DNA of 64,000 nt from Triticum aestivum (lineage: Eukaryota; Streptophyta; Magnoliopsida; Poales; Poaceae). The stretch spans positions 226,421,684 through 226,485,683 of the forward strand of contig NC_057808.1 of the NCBI RefSeq assembly GCF_018294505.1, in the 5' to 3' direction. Position 1 is the first letter of the stretch; each line of letters begins with the position of its first letter. The position numbers and the translations under genes are program-made. This document shows, piece after piece, positions 44,961-55,540 of this stretch. The notes beneath the pieces are model-generated. The model did not search any database and was not told the DNA's origin. It worked only from the letters and a program-made list of their open reading frames with translations.

Positions 44961-47900
44961 TGTAACATCCCAAAATTCTAAATTTTGGAATGTTATGACA
45001 AATAGATAGTTTTGACTGATTGTTTGATTGTTGTGTGATTGATTGACTGAAAGTGAGTGAAATTCGAAACTTTTTGAAAGTTAAATGAGAGGGAATAAAA
45101 GGACTTTCCCAATCTTTCATTTTGCATTTTATGATCTCCGTGAATTCAAATTCTTTTCACCACAAAACCCTGGAGAGAAGATGACATGACTTCTTCCATT
45201 TATTTAAATGAAAAGGGGTGTTGAAAATATTTGAATTTCATTTGAAACTATTTCCAATTCTGAAACTTTATGCAACTCAATGATTTTCACGAGTGAAGAT
45301 AAAATGACTTCTTCAAATTATATGAAATATGAGTTGGGAGTTTTAAAAGAACTAAATTCAAAGTCCTTTTGAAATTATTTTCAATTTGGAGTTATTTGGC
45401 TTTTATTCAAATTATTTTTCTCCAAAAATAAATATACAAAATTAGGGTAAAATGATTACCTACATCAGAAAATTTGAGAGAAATAAATTTGAAATCATTA
45501 TGGTATTTTTAAAATGATTTTTATTGGATTTTATTAAGGCAGTAGCACTGTTTGATTTATTTGAATTTTTGAGAATTTTATTGGACTTTAGAAAAATGTT
45601 CATGTTGTAGAAAATCTTTTTCCAAAAATTTCGATATATTATATGCCTATGTTTTTATTTTATTTTAGTTTATATTTTTTTCTGCTGTCTGTCGTTGTTT
45701 AAAAAAAAACAAATCCTCGCCGACTGGGCCGGCCTAGCACCCAGCCAGGTCGCGGCCCAGCCAGCCCAGCCCCGCGCGTCCCCGACCTCCGCCCAGACTC
45801 CGGCTCCCACACGCCAACCGCCGCCGCCATGGACGTCGTGCCGCCTCCGGCCTCCTCTGCCCCCTTCCCCAAGCATCACCGCCGCCTTCCCCGCCTATAT
45901 AACCCGAGGCCCCGGCCCCTCTCTCTCTCTTTCCCCGCATCGCGCCGTCGCTGCGGCCTCTCCTTGCCTCGTTCACCGCCGCATCGCTGCTCGCGCCGTC
46001 TGCAGCCGCGCCTCCTCCCGCCGCACTCCACCGGCGCCCGCGCCTCGCCGCTGTTGCCGCTGCACGCCGCCACCGCCGCCGTCTTCGCCGCCCGCGGCGG
46101 CGCCCGGAGCCGCCGCCGGAGCTCCCCGTCGCCACTGCCCCGCCTCGCTGGAATTTCCCCGCCGGCGCCGAACCGCTACTGAACCGGTATAAACGGCCGG
46201 TCCAATCCGGTTTTTCCTTCAAGTTCGTTTAAAAAAAACCTAGACTAGATCTGTTTTTTTAGGTTTTATTAAACAGCGAACGTCCACTGTTTAGATCCTA
46301 TAATGAACGTTCGTTATTTTAGTCTTTTCGTTTTCTGTTTATTTATGTCAGGGACCTATCTGTGAAAATAATTATTTACAGGTTGGCCCCTAGTTTTCAA
46401 ACGACCACAACTCTTTGCTCGTTTGTCCAAATCCAACAAAACCAACGCCCACTTCTTCGTTATGATCTCTTGTTTCCAGTAAAACAACTTAAACATGTTT
46501 TTGAAAGTTTTAAAATTTTATTTCAAACAGATTTGTATTTGAACTTTGTTTGATCATAACTCAAGTTTTATAACTCCGTTTGAGTTGATTCTTTTTGCAA
46601 ATCGAAGCTCTTGACCTAAACTTTCTGATTAGGCCAAATTTAAATAATTTTAGTACTGTTAGAAATTGTTTTATGTTGCAAAGAGTTATTTGCTTGGTTT
46701 CGATGTTTTCCGAATTGTCTTCTTCGTTCTTCCCGATCTTTTGAGTGATTGCTTATGTGTGATTACCACTGCTTGCTTACGATAGATTGACCGGAGTGTG
46801 ACGAGTAGAACTATCAAGAGTTATGAGTGCGAATCATCTTCATCAACATGGCAGGCAAGTTCACACTTTGATCATATCCCTTCCATACCCAGTTTTTATG
46901 CATTAGTTTCACCCTCAAACATTGCATGAGTAGGATTGATAACATGTGGGTATTGGGAAGTAGTTGATGTGGTAGGAACCTATTGCCCTGCATTCAAACC
47001 TTGGGAGTTACTATTACGTTATGCTTATACTGCTATGTTATGCTAGTAGACGTGGATTGGGTGAGTGTATCCATGACAGATGTGAGATTGTTAATTTAAT
47101 GGTTTACTTAAGGTGGCAACTTAAACACACATCTGGGTGGATTGAGGCACCTGGGTATCCCAGTGATTGCCTGTTTTCTTTTGGACCGCCACCCAGGCTC
47201 AAAGGGATCATAAGATTATTCATGCTAGAAACTTCCGTGTGCAGCCACAAGCTATTATGGGCTCTAGCATGGTTGAGTATGTTGCATGACCTCTTCCAGT
47301 GGTAGGCTAGCAGATGTAGGGGATGTAGGTTGGTACTGTCTACCCGGGGTTAGAGTTAATGCTTTTGAAAGACTGTGTCTCGGTCATCCGTTTCTCAAAC
47401 ACCATGTAGTGCTAGAATCCCAACGGAGGAGATCGAGTCTTGTGGGGAAAAGTGCACAAACCTCTGCAGAGTGTACAAACTAATCATGATTAGCCGTGTC
47501 CCCGGTTATGGACATCTTGAGTATCTGGTACTTGGATTATCCTGTTGATCTCATCATGTTACTTTAATTAATTTTGTTGGGTTTTGATGATGATACTTAA
47601 TTGGGATTGAGAATGCTGTCAACCATTCTCAATGTTTAACAACCACCATGATAGTCAAATAAAATTTATTCCTTTGCAGTAGGGAAAAATTGGCTTTTCG
47701 CAAAAACATTATAACCATAGAGCTCTTCCACCAGCCATATATGCATGTAGTGATAGCCTTTGTTCATCATTTCTCTATGGTATGAATTTGCCAGCATATT
47801 CCATGTGCCGGCCCGTTTTCGGGCTGCAACGTTTCATGTTGCAGGATATCTTACGACGAGTAAGTGATACATTAGGGTTACGATTTCCTACACTCAACTT

Positions 47901-48091
47901 TGCCGTTGGTGTTGATGGGAATCCACAACCTTGTTACTTCCGCTATTTGGATTGAGGTAATAGTATTTATGTTACTTTATACATGTGATTTACCTCTGTT
48001 ATAAATCCTCGAGTACTGTGTGTGTCAGCATACCGATCCAGGGATGACACTTAAGCACAGAGACTTGATCCATTCGGGTCGGGTCGCTACA
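44961..48091 (+). repeat. 3' LTR of Ty3/gypsy element
   Basis: 3,131 bp, nearly identical to the 5' LTR. Differences include a 9-bp ttgccgctg insertion near 46052 and scattered substitutions. This implies a moderately recent insertion, but I did not count divergence. Confidence 0.93.
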
Positions 48092-48443
48092 CAGCCCAGC
48101 TAGGCTTCCTCCTAGGGGCAACTCTAAGTCACTATTACTAGAATCAACAAGCACCTCATCCTCATACTAGGTCGCACGGGGCTCAGTATGTTTCTTCCTC
48201 TTCAGCTTTTTGACCTCACGAACAACAAGGTTGCTAGGGGAGGTTAAAGGCTCATTAGGTGTATGCTCACCCCACTTCTCACTCAGAAAAGCCATGCTAT
48301 ATGGTGCAAGAGTGGCTACCTTCCTGTTCATCACAACATAAAACATCTCCTGTCACGGATAGTTGGAGACGTCAAGTGGAATACCCTGCTCCTTCTCAGT
48401 GTGAGAAGTGAGCATAAGTTCAATGGGTTAGCCATGAATCCGA

Positions 48444-49199
48444 TCATGGTTCCCACCTTGGGGATAAGAGTAGAGCTGTAGATGCATGCATGATGTCATA
48501 GAGTGGCTTGAGATCCTTAGAATCTCCCATCACACCACTCTCGTGAATGTACAACTCACCCTGAACAAACTTCTCACTAGCTTGAGCTCTGTCATGTGGA
48601 CAAATGCCTATAGAATCATTCATTCCCTTGTCATCATAACCAAGGACCAAGCAAAACTCTCTCCATGGAGCCTGAAAGAACTCATCCCTGGTAATCCTGG
48701 TAATAATGCGAGCACCATCAATACCAGTGTGCACCGTGGCCAAAAACTAAGCTACCAGATGTGGATCAAAATCACAGTTGAACTCCATGAGCTTTCACAA
48801 GTCAAACTCAGTGCAAAGAGCCAAAGCCTCACCAAAATAGTCTGCTTTATTTCTCTTGTGCTGGATGTCGATGGAGAACTGCTTGGCATACTTGTTCCTG
48901 TGAGTAGCATAGATTCCAGAGTGAATACTCTCCTGAATCTCATTGTAGTACTATGAGTTGGTATAACCAGGAGGACGCGGAGTCTCATAGGGGTTGATGC
49001 GACGAAGCTTGGCAAACTCTTTCACTGAAAAAGTTTCCAATGGCCTGGACAAACGCTGCTTGGCTGACATGGACTTCTGACAATGTGTAGGCTTGGACGA
49101 CATAGTTACCTCATCCTCCACAGGTTGCTTTCCTCTGCAACAATGCTTCTTTATGTTGCTACAGGTATGACCACCAAAACTAGAGCCACCTGCACACAA
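48444..49199 (-). pseudogene. Transposon-like coding remnant interrupted by Ty3/gypsy insertion
   Basis: One minus-strand frame runs from 49199 to 48444 with only two in-frame TAG stops (near 48951 and 48749). It reads SAKQRLSRPLETFSVKEF, YETPRPPGYTNS, then FLATVHTGIDGAR, WREFCLVLGYDDKG and SGVMGDSKDLKPLYDIMH. The layout resembles plant transposon-borne gag-like or ORF1 proteins, but I cannot name the family. The frame approaches the insertion TSD at 48092 and a remnant (37631-37879) lies on the other side. Confidence 0.5.
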
Positions 49200-49778
49200 G
49201 GAAGAAATAAAGAGACCGAGTAAAGGAGAGTATGAGAAACAATCCCAAATAAAGAAAGTAGGTGATAAGTGATATTTTTACACTCCTCTAACCTGAGTTT
49301 AAACCAAGATATTTCATTAAAAAAGATATTCACTCCGGTATTGTTACTAATGATTGCTCTCAAATGACAAGTGTCAATCTCTCTCTTGGAGCAGCCAACC
49401 AACAAACGGCTGTGGGGGAGGGGGCTATTAATAAACAGGGGCAACCCGACATGATAAGACATAAATTCCCCATCAGACATGAATGTTTTCTGGATAAGAA
49501 TCCACTCAACAACTGGCGCTAGCACAGCGACGGTCGAAAATCTAAACTCTCAATTTCGTCGGGGCACTCAATTTCCTCACGATAGGAAAGTCGCACTGGC
49601 GGAATCCTAACTCTTCAGTCAGACCAGTTTTGTCAATGATCATAAGAACTTCGTCTCTGTCGCTGATGAACTCGACTGCACTGCAAGAGACTTCCAAAGT
49701 CTTCAACTCAAAGAAATATGTAGTTGTAGGTTTTGAGCATCATGTCGGAAATACAACTATGTATCACCTAGCTAGACC

Positions 49779-50181
49779 GGAAAATGCCAACGGAGGCCGA
49801 GCTCCAGGGAGCTCGGTATTTTGAAAAAATCAAAATTTATATTTCAAAGTTTCAGAAAAAATCAAAAAAAAATTCCACGGTAACTTAATAGATTTCCGCA
49901 CGAACGTGTAAGAAAATTATTTGAATTTGTTGTGATTTGTAGGTTGTACAAAAAAAATAGAAATCCGGCCCAACAACAAAAAATATTGGCCCATTTTAGA
50001 AATACGTTTTTGTCTTTTTTCTGTACGCCACGTGTGAAAGTATTTGGTTTTGAATTTTTGCACAGACGCAATACACATGTGTGAAAGTGTATACAAACAA
50101 TTTCAAATTTTTTCACCTTGTGGAAATTTGTATTTTGAAAACGAGCTCCGTGGAGCTCGGCTTCCAAAAGCCCTCACCCCT
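49779..50181. mobile_element. MITE with gagctc palindromic ends, probable MULE type
   Basis: The left end (ggaggccgagctccagggagctcgg) is inverted at the right end (cgagctccgtggagctcggctt). The 12-bp sequence CCTAGCTAGACC occurs at both flanks (49767-49778 and 50179-50190). This gives a TSD of about 9-12 bp that fits a Mutator-type insertion. The exact ends are ambiguous because the duplicate overlaps them. The interior is AT-rich with no ORF of note. Confidence 0.75.
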
Positions 50182-51314
50182 AGCTAGACCCCCTTTGATA
50201 GTACAGTGTTTCCTAATGACTCAAATAAAAAGAAAAAAACTACGAAAACAAAGTCTTCAAGCTTCCAATTCTTCACTTCAAATTCTTCAAAGGAAGCACC
50301 AAATTTTTCATCACAAACACATTAATCCCTTAACCCATTTGTCTCCAATACTCCAAAACCATTAAGGGGGCACTAGATACACTTACAATCTTCCCCTTTT
50401 TGGTGACTAATGACAAATTGGTTAAGTTTTCAACGGGGATAAATAATAGGAAGTGTAACTACGAGGTTGGCCTTCGAGGTGGTTGGCCTTCGAGGCTAAG
50501 TTATCCGATATCTTCGGGCAGGGTACAAGCTCCGCTAAGCCTCGGTTGGCATCACTCCTTTAAAGGATTGGTTTGAGAATTATGAAGGGAAACTCGTCTG
50601 TCGAGCCAAGGACTTTGGATCCGAGGCCGTTTTCATTAAGAGGATTAATGACTTGATTTTTAAATTGATTTAGGGCTCGGTTTCTAAATTATCTTTTACA
50701 TTAATGACCACGTGCTAAAGGACCACGTATCAACTCTTCTCTAATAGTAAAGATTGCCACTAAAAAACTTAGTATAGTTTGTAGATTTCTATTGGACGTG
50801 ATAAGTGTCGAACGTCAGGTATGAGCATATGGCAACTTCAGATGTTTTTTATGGCAAGATTCGTTACGTGAGAATGACAACTTTAGTTCACAAGCATTGC
50901 AACTTCGTGCTTCAGTTTTATTTTTGACAGAAATTTGTTGGAATTTACCATCCTTGCATGACTGGAATTACCATCAAAAAAGGTTAAGGCCGGAGTGCCA
51001 CGCGCCTGACATGTTCACTTATCATTTGGGTATCTTTTTGCCATTGCATGGAACGTAGCTGATTTTTTCAAGGACTTCATTTCAGATTTGCAAGTGTTTC
51101 GGGCACGCTTTCCCTCTCCGGCTGTATCTGCGTGTGCGCGCTTAGATTTGCACTGTATCTGCGAGTGCACGCTTAGATTTGCATTTATAAGATATACCTA
51201 GTACTCCCTCCAGTCTAATATATAGTGTGTGTAGTTTTCAGCTCACATACCAATGCGTGAGCTGAAGGGTGTACTTTGGACGACAATGCCCCACTCCTCC
51301 CATCCACTCTCCAA
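50182..51314. other. Intergenic / old transposon DNA
   Basis: Contains the ttcccctttttggtgactaatgac motif near 50390 that echoes 37045. A Stowaway-like start (TActccctccagtc) lies at 51203 without a recognisable right end. No gene. Confidence 0.4.
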
Positions 51315-51773
51315 GGAACGCAACTTCAATGACTTCATGAAGTCGAGTCTCACCCTAATTTAGCCCCTTCTATCAGCCATATATTAAAGATCCGACGTAC
51401 CAGATTGACCCTTACTTCAAACAATTTTTTGTAAAATGTCCAGGAAAAATTTGAATAAATCATAATGTTTTGTTTTATCTTCTGTGAAGTTTTTAATCCA
51501 TTTGGACGTATCGGTTTTGAATAAACATTTACTTATTTATTTGAGCTCAAAAAGCTATTTAATCACAAACCATACATCCAAAGGGTTGAAACTTTTCCAG
51601 AATACAAAACGAAACACTTACAATTGCTTGAAAAAAAATGATTTTTTTGAACACTTTAAAAAAATTAGTTTAGAAGAAAGGTCAATGTGATACCACGGAT
51701 CTTTAATATATGGTTAATAAACAAACTAAGTTACGGTAAAACTTGGCTTCATGAAGTCACCGAAACTGCGTCC
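51315..51773. mobile_element. Inverted-repeat element with ~80-bp TIRs
   Basis: Left arm ggaacgcaacttc...gacttcatgaagtc... ccatatattaaagatccg is matched by the right arm cggatctttaatatatgg...gacttc atgaagtc-like...gaaactgcgtcc in inverse. The palindrome TGACTTCATGAAGTC (left) and its close match GGCTTCATGAAGTCA (right) sit near both ends. Arms are imperfect and the interior is AT-rich. TSD not identified. Confidence 0.65.
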
Positions 51774-52003
51774 CTCTCTAATAGTACTACTAGTACATCT
51801 TTTTTTCTCCCCTTACCTACACTGAGCTTGAGGAGTATATTTTTCTCGGACATCCCTTTTTTTATATAGCTGGTACCGCTGCGTGATGCATGGATGGGAC
51901 GGGGAACGGGCAAGTGATCGAGCGTGCGGCATCGGTTGCAACAACAGCTACGGACAACCTCGATGTGACGGGTCGCCGGAGGACGCACGGAGCAGTGTCG
52001 GCT
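51774..52003. other. Spacer between MITEs
   Basis: Short non-coding spacer ending in GTGTCGGCT (51995-52003), the target duplicate of the following element. Confidence 0.6.
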
Positions 52004-52393
52004 GCCAAATTTGACAAATTTAACCTATAGACGAAATCAAATCACAGAATAAACTGTCCGTGAAACTATTTCACGCGGCTGACCCGTGGCGCCTAGCTCT
52101 CAGGCGCTGCACTAGGGCAACGCTTGGGAGCTAGGCGCTGCACTAGTGCAACGCCTAGGAGCTAGGCGCTATACTGTATAGTGTGGCGCCTAGCTCTCAG
52201 GCGCTGCACACTGACTTAGTAATTTTCTGATCACACGGGTGCGACGCTGGCCGTGTAGCGCCTATCTGTGAGGCGTTGCACAGTGTAGTGTGATGCCTTC
52301 GTGTCGGGCGTCACACAAAAAGATCAGCCGCGTGAAATAGTTTCACGGATAGTTCATTCTGTGATTTGATTGGTCAAATTTGTCAAATTTGCC
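52004..52393. mobile_element. MULE-type MITE, copy 1 (9-bp TSD GTGTCGGCT)
   Basis: 390 bp flanked by perfect 9-bp duplicates GTGTCGGCT (51995-52003, 52394-52402). The TIR (GCCAAATTTGACAAATTT... then ATCACAG..., GTGAAACTATTTCACGCGGCTGA) exceeds 70 bp. The centre repeats GAGCTAGGCGCTGCAC / GCGCCTAGCTCTCAGGCG words in both orientations, so the whole element folds back. Same family as 59859-60357. Confidence 0.9.
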
Positions 52394-52403
52394 GTGTCGG
52401 CTA

Positions 52404-52683
52404 CTTGCAGCTTACTGTTTACTCCTAATCTTCTGCAGCTTCAACACCGGTAGCGGTTTCTTTTCTTTGATCGAGGAAAACCCCTGCGACACAATTCAGG
52501 GCCATCGATCGATTACGATCAGTATGCACATAAGAGCTAGCCGGCTGTGGGCTATCAAGAAGAATCCCACCTCACTTAAAGTCTTCATAAAAAAATACTT
52601 ATATGATAGGTTAGCTTCTAGATTGACTAATTAGGATAGCTATAATGATTGATTCCGCAAAAAAAATGTATATATGATTTTAA
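52404..52683. other. Spacer, no gene
   Basis: Non-coding. An 84-codon ORF overlapping 52380-52634 starts in the MITE end and has no recognisable features. Confidence 0.5.
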
Positions 52684-53299
52684 GGGAAAATAATCCTATA
52701 CGACCGGGTCGTATGGACTCAAGCTGGAGACCTGCTTCTCTGCGTGACACGTGGTGAATCAAATCTCAGAGCATCTCAGCGTTTTCGTTCCCCAAAAATT
52801 CAGTAGAAAAATAAATGACTTTGTTCAGATTTACAAGGACTTGCCGTCGTCCAACCTGTTGGCCGCGACTGAGGAACACCGTGGGTGGTGCAGCTAGTGG
52901 TGGTGCTGAGGAGCACCACGGTGGCCGGCGGGGACAAGTAGTTGGGCCGCCGGCGAACCTAGCCGTTTCCAACAGGCATGGAGCTGGGCCGCAAAGAAAC
53001 GTGGTTGTTGCCTGCAGGGATGATGCACGCCGAGATGGGGAGTTGGGCCTAACGTCGAGGAGCATGCCGGCATCGATCTAGCGAACAGCCAGGGCAAATC
53101 ACACTAGTGGGAGGCGGCTGAAGGAACAGGGAGTTGGACAGGTTGAGCATTGACCGCAGAAATCGGGATTTGGTTCAGCTGGAGGAAAGGGGTGAAGGGG
53201 AACGCTGAGATGCTTTGAGATTCGGTTCAACACCTGTCACACAGAGAAGCGGGTCTCCAGCTTGAGTCCATACGACCCGCTCGTATAGGATTATTTTCC
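52684..53299. mobile_element. TIR element with ~110-bp arms and GC-rich core
   Basis: Left gggaaaataatcctatacga, then gtcgtatggactcaagctgg and catctcagcgtt, is inverted at the right end (aacgctgagatgc, ccagcttgagtccatacgac, tcgtataggattattttcc). Arms are about 110 bp and near 90% alike by eye. The core (about 52840-53160) is GC-rich with both strands open. It may be captured sequence. A clear TSD was not found. Confidence 0.8.
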
Positions 53300-53987
53300 A
53301 TGTGCTATGCATATTACTTTCTCTTGATCCATGTGCTATGGCCGGCTCTAGAATAAGAGCCCGTTTCACTCTCTCTTCTCTTTTCTCACTCATTCAAATA
53401 AGATTTTAATGACATAACGCGTCTTATAGCTTGCTGACTAGGTCTCATTAGACTTGCGTTGTTCCATAGGAATCATGTAGTACTAAGCATGATTAATAAT
53501 ATAGCTGGCAGCTGGTTCCGTAGAAATCATGTAGTATTAAGCATGGTTAATTGTATAGTCGGCTGCTGCTATATGATCTTGCCACATTATCTATAGTCAA
53601 CTTTATAGCCGGCAAGTACAATAGTTACATATAAATATGTACTACTTTGTTGATACATCACCCACCTTCTTCTCTCACAAATTGTCTAGGAGCCAGTGCT
53701 ACAGCCGGCTGTTAATCAGTACTTCGCATCTCTTCTCGCTTCTTTTCTCTCTCCTTCAACTCATTAAAAATGTAATATTTAAAGTCTTACAGCCCGCCTA
53801 CGTCATTCTATTATACTTGCTCTAAGTGCAAAATGTGAAATTTCGTTGAACTAGCCCGACTATGAGTAGCTGACTGACAAAAGGGCTCGCTAACAAAGTA
53901 AAAGCAACTGGGCTAGGGCACCTCTCTGATTGGTCTTCCCAAACCACCAAGATAAATAAAAGTAAAATATAAGCAATTTCATAAATA
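53300..53987. other. Intergenic with MITE fragments
   Basis: A 40-bp segment, (g)aatcatgtagta.taagcatg, is repeated about 50 bp apart (53470 and 53526). Several agccggct words suggest MITE debris. No gene. Confidence 0.4.
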
Positions 53988-54077
53988 CTCCCTCCATTCT
54001 GAACTATAAGTCATGGTGCTCGCATTTATTCTAGATTTATTTTAGGATTTTCGGCAATACGTGTTTAGTGAGAGAAG

Positions 54078-54248
54078 ACGTTCCCGTTGATTATAAGGCG
54101 CCTACGACGACTTCGTAAAATTTGAAGATGATATGCCTGCTCGGTCTCTGGAAGGTTCTCACAGACGTAGGGTGTGCGTGTGTGCGTTCATAGGGTGAGT
54201 GTATGCGCGTATATACGAGCGCTTGCGTCTGCATTGTGTTAGAAAAAA
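54078..54248 (+). mobile_element. SINE-like segment
   Basis: A stretch with ggcgcctacgacgacttcgt followed by gggtgtgcgtgtgtgcgttcatagg and gcgcttgcgtctgcattgtgtt, then an A-rich tail. I recall this signature as common in grass SINE-like repeats, but box A/B were not verified. Confidence 0.45.
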
Positions 54249-54356
54249 GTGTTCTAAATATTTTTCTAAATCGGATGTATATAGTTATATTTTAGTGTGT
54301 TTATTCACTCACTTTAGTTTGTACATAATTTATACTAAAATATCCAAAACATCTTA

Positions 54357-55510
54357 GAGCATCTACAACCACAAATAACTGATATGGGTTGCCAAATACC
54401 CATAGACAAGGCTGAGAGCATCCACGGAAAGTGACCTGCCAACCCCCAACTTGCACCTCCAACAACCATACTTGCTATTTCTCCAATAGCACTTCCCTAC
54501 AAAATAATGGAACGCCAAGATCTACGTACTACCAGACTACCAAGTACACTACACGTCCTCGTCGTCGGAGATGTTGATGAAGTTCATGCCAGAGCCGCCG
54601 GCTTCGTGGTTATTGACGGCCGGGCGCACCACCAGCTCCTCGTCGGACTGCGTGTCAGCGAAGATCTCGTAGATCTCCACGTCCTCCTGGCGGAGGTAGC
54701 GTCGAGTGACCTCCACCTCCGCCTCCGATTGGATGGATTCGATGATGGCTTGCTGCTCTGTCGCCTCCTCCGCTTGCGCCACCTCGTACTCCGACAGCGC
54801 CTCAGGCATGCCGAAGCCCACAGGCGTCAACTCTGCCTCCTTCGCCTCCTCCTCCTCCTCCTCCTTTGCCTTCTCCATGGCGGCGTCCTCCTCCATGACC
54901 GCTCCCTCCTTCTCCGGCTCCGGCCCCGGTTCCAGCTCCTCCTCCTCCTCCTCTGTTTGCGGTGTACCCGGAGGCAGGCTGGCGGCGAACCGAGCCCCGC
55001 GCTTGGTCCGGATCTCCTCCAGCAGCTGCAGTCGGCCTCTGGAGTGAGCATGGCGTAGGTGGTGATCCTGCGCCTCGGCATGACTAGAGGCGGACGGATT
55101 GGAAGTGGTGGCGGCAAAGGGGAGAAAGGGAAAGAAATGGGGAGGGCTAGGGTTGGGTTGCTACCGTCCGGCTTAAATAGCCAGACTTGGTTCCACGGGC
55201 GACACACCGGAGCGGCGCCATGTGGCACTATGAATGCGTCCTCACCAACGAAAGGAGGAGGCGCCCGTCAAAATGCCGGTTTACGCAGTTGACCACGTGG
55301 GCCCTAGCGGCCAGTCTTACATGGCAGACGCGCATGAGCATCCCTATATCTGCCCCATATATGGGTCGGGTATGCAGGTTGCCGGTCAGTCTGGGCGTTT
55401 GGGCCGGATTCGTCATGTCCGGTTGGGAGGCGATTTCATGTTCGGGCAGCAACCGGTCAACCCGCCCCAGGTGTTTAGGGCGGAATTTGGGGCTTGAGAT
55501 ATAGATGCTC
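54357..55510. mobile_element. PIF/Harbinger-like element carrying an ORF, nested in Stowaway
   Basis: 1,154 bp with termini GAGCATCTA/TAGATGCTC and TTA duplicates on both sides (54354-54356 and 55511-55513). The TTA duplicate is typical of PIF/Harbinger. It is non-autonomous: its only long ORF is the acidic protein remnant at 54549-55081, not a transposase. It may have captured a host gene. Confidence 0.75.
54549..55081 (-). pseudogene. Acidic protein gene with frameshift, inside Harbinger-like element
   Basis: Starts at 55081 with MPRRRITTYAMLTPEA, with a CTATTTAAG TATA-like word about 95 bp upstream. Near 55030 the coding signal jumps frame, then continues as LLEEIRTKRGARFAASLPPG, a Glu-run, and MEEDAAMEKAKEEEEEE. 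It ends FINISDDEDV at 54549. The 533-bp span is not a multiple of three, confirming a one-base shift. About 175 residues would be encoded, highly acidic and probably coiled or disordered. Function not recognised. Confidence 0.6.
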
Positions 55511-55540
55511 TTATAATAGTGAACGAAGGGAGTAGAAATT

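Larger units (their letters stand above)
37940..48091 (+). mobile_element. Complete but defective Ty3/gypsy retrotransposon (Tekay/Del-like)
   Basis: 10,152 bp from TGTAACATCCC to ...GTCGCTACA with a perfect 5-bp TSD CAGCC (37935-37939 and 48092-48096). LTRs are about 3.1 kb. The internal region is only 3.9 kb: tRNA-iMet PBS, gag remnant, integrase remnant, polypurine-like stretch. Protease, reverse transcriptase and RNase H are absent. Long LTRs and the integrase sequence fit the chromovirus Tekay/Del lineage (family knowledge). No intact chromodomain could be confirmed. Confidence 0.93.
53988..55532. mobile_element. Stowaway MITE, expanded by nested insertions
   Basis: Starts CTCCCTCCATTCTGAACTAT after TA (53986-53987). 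It ends ATAGTGAACGAAGGGAG before TA (55533-55534), the standard Stowaway arrangement. Its two halves are separated by a Harbinger-like element (54357-55510), and the left half also holds a SINE-like segment. Confidence 0.85.

Noticed and set aside
54507..55058. 183-residue plus-strand Leu/Arg-rich ORF
   Set aside because: It is antisense to the acidic ORF. Its composition is the complement of Glu/Lys codons.
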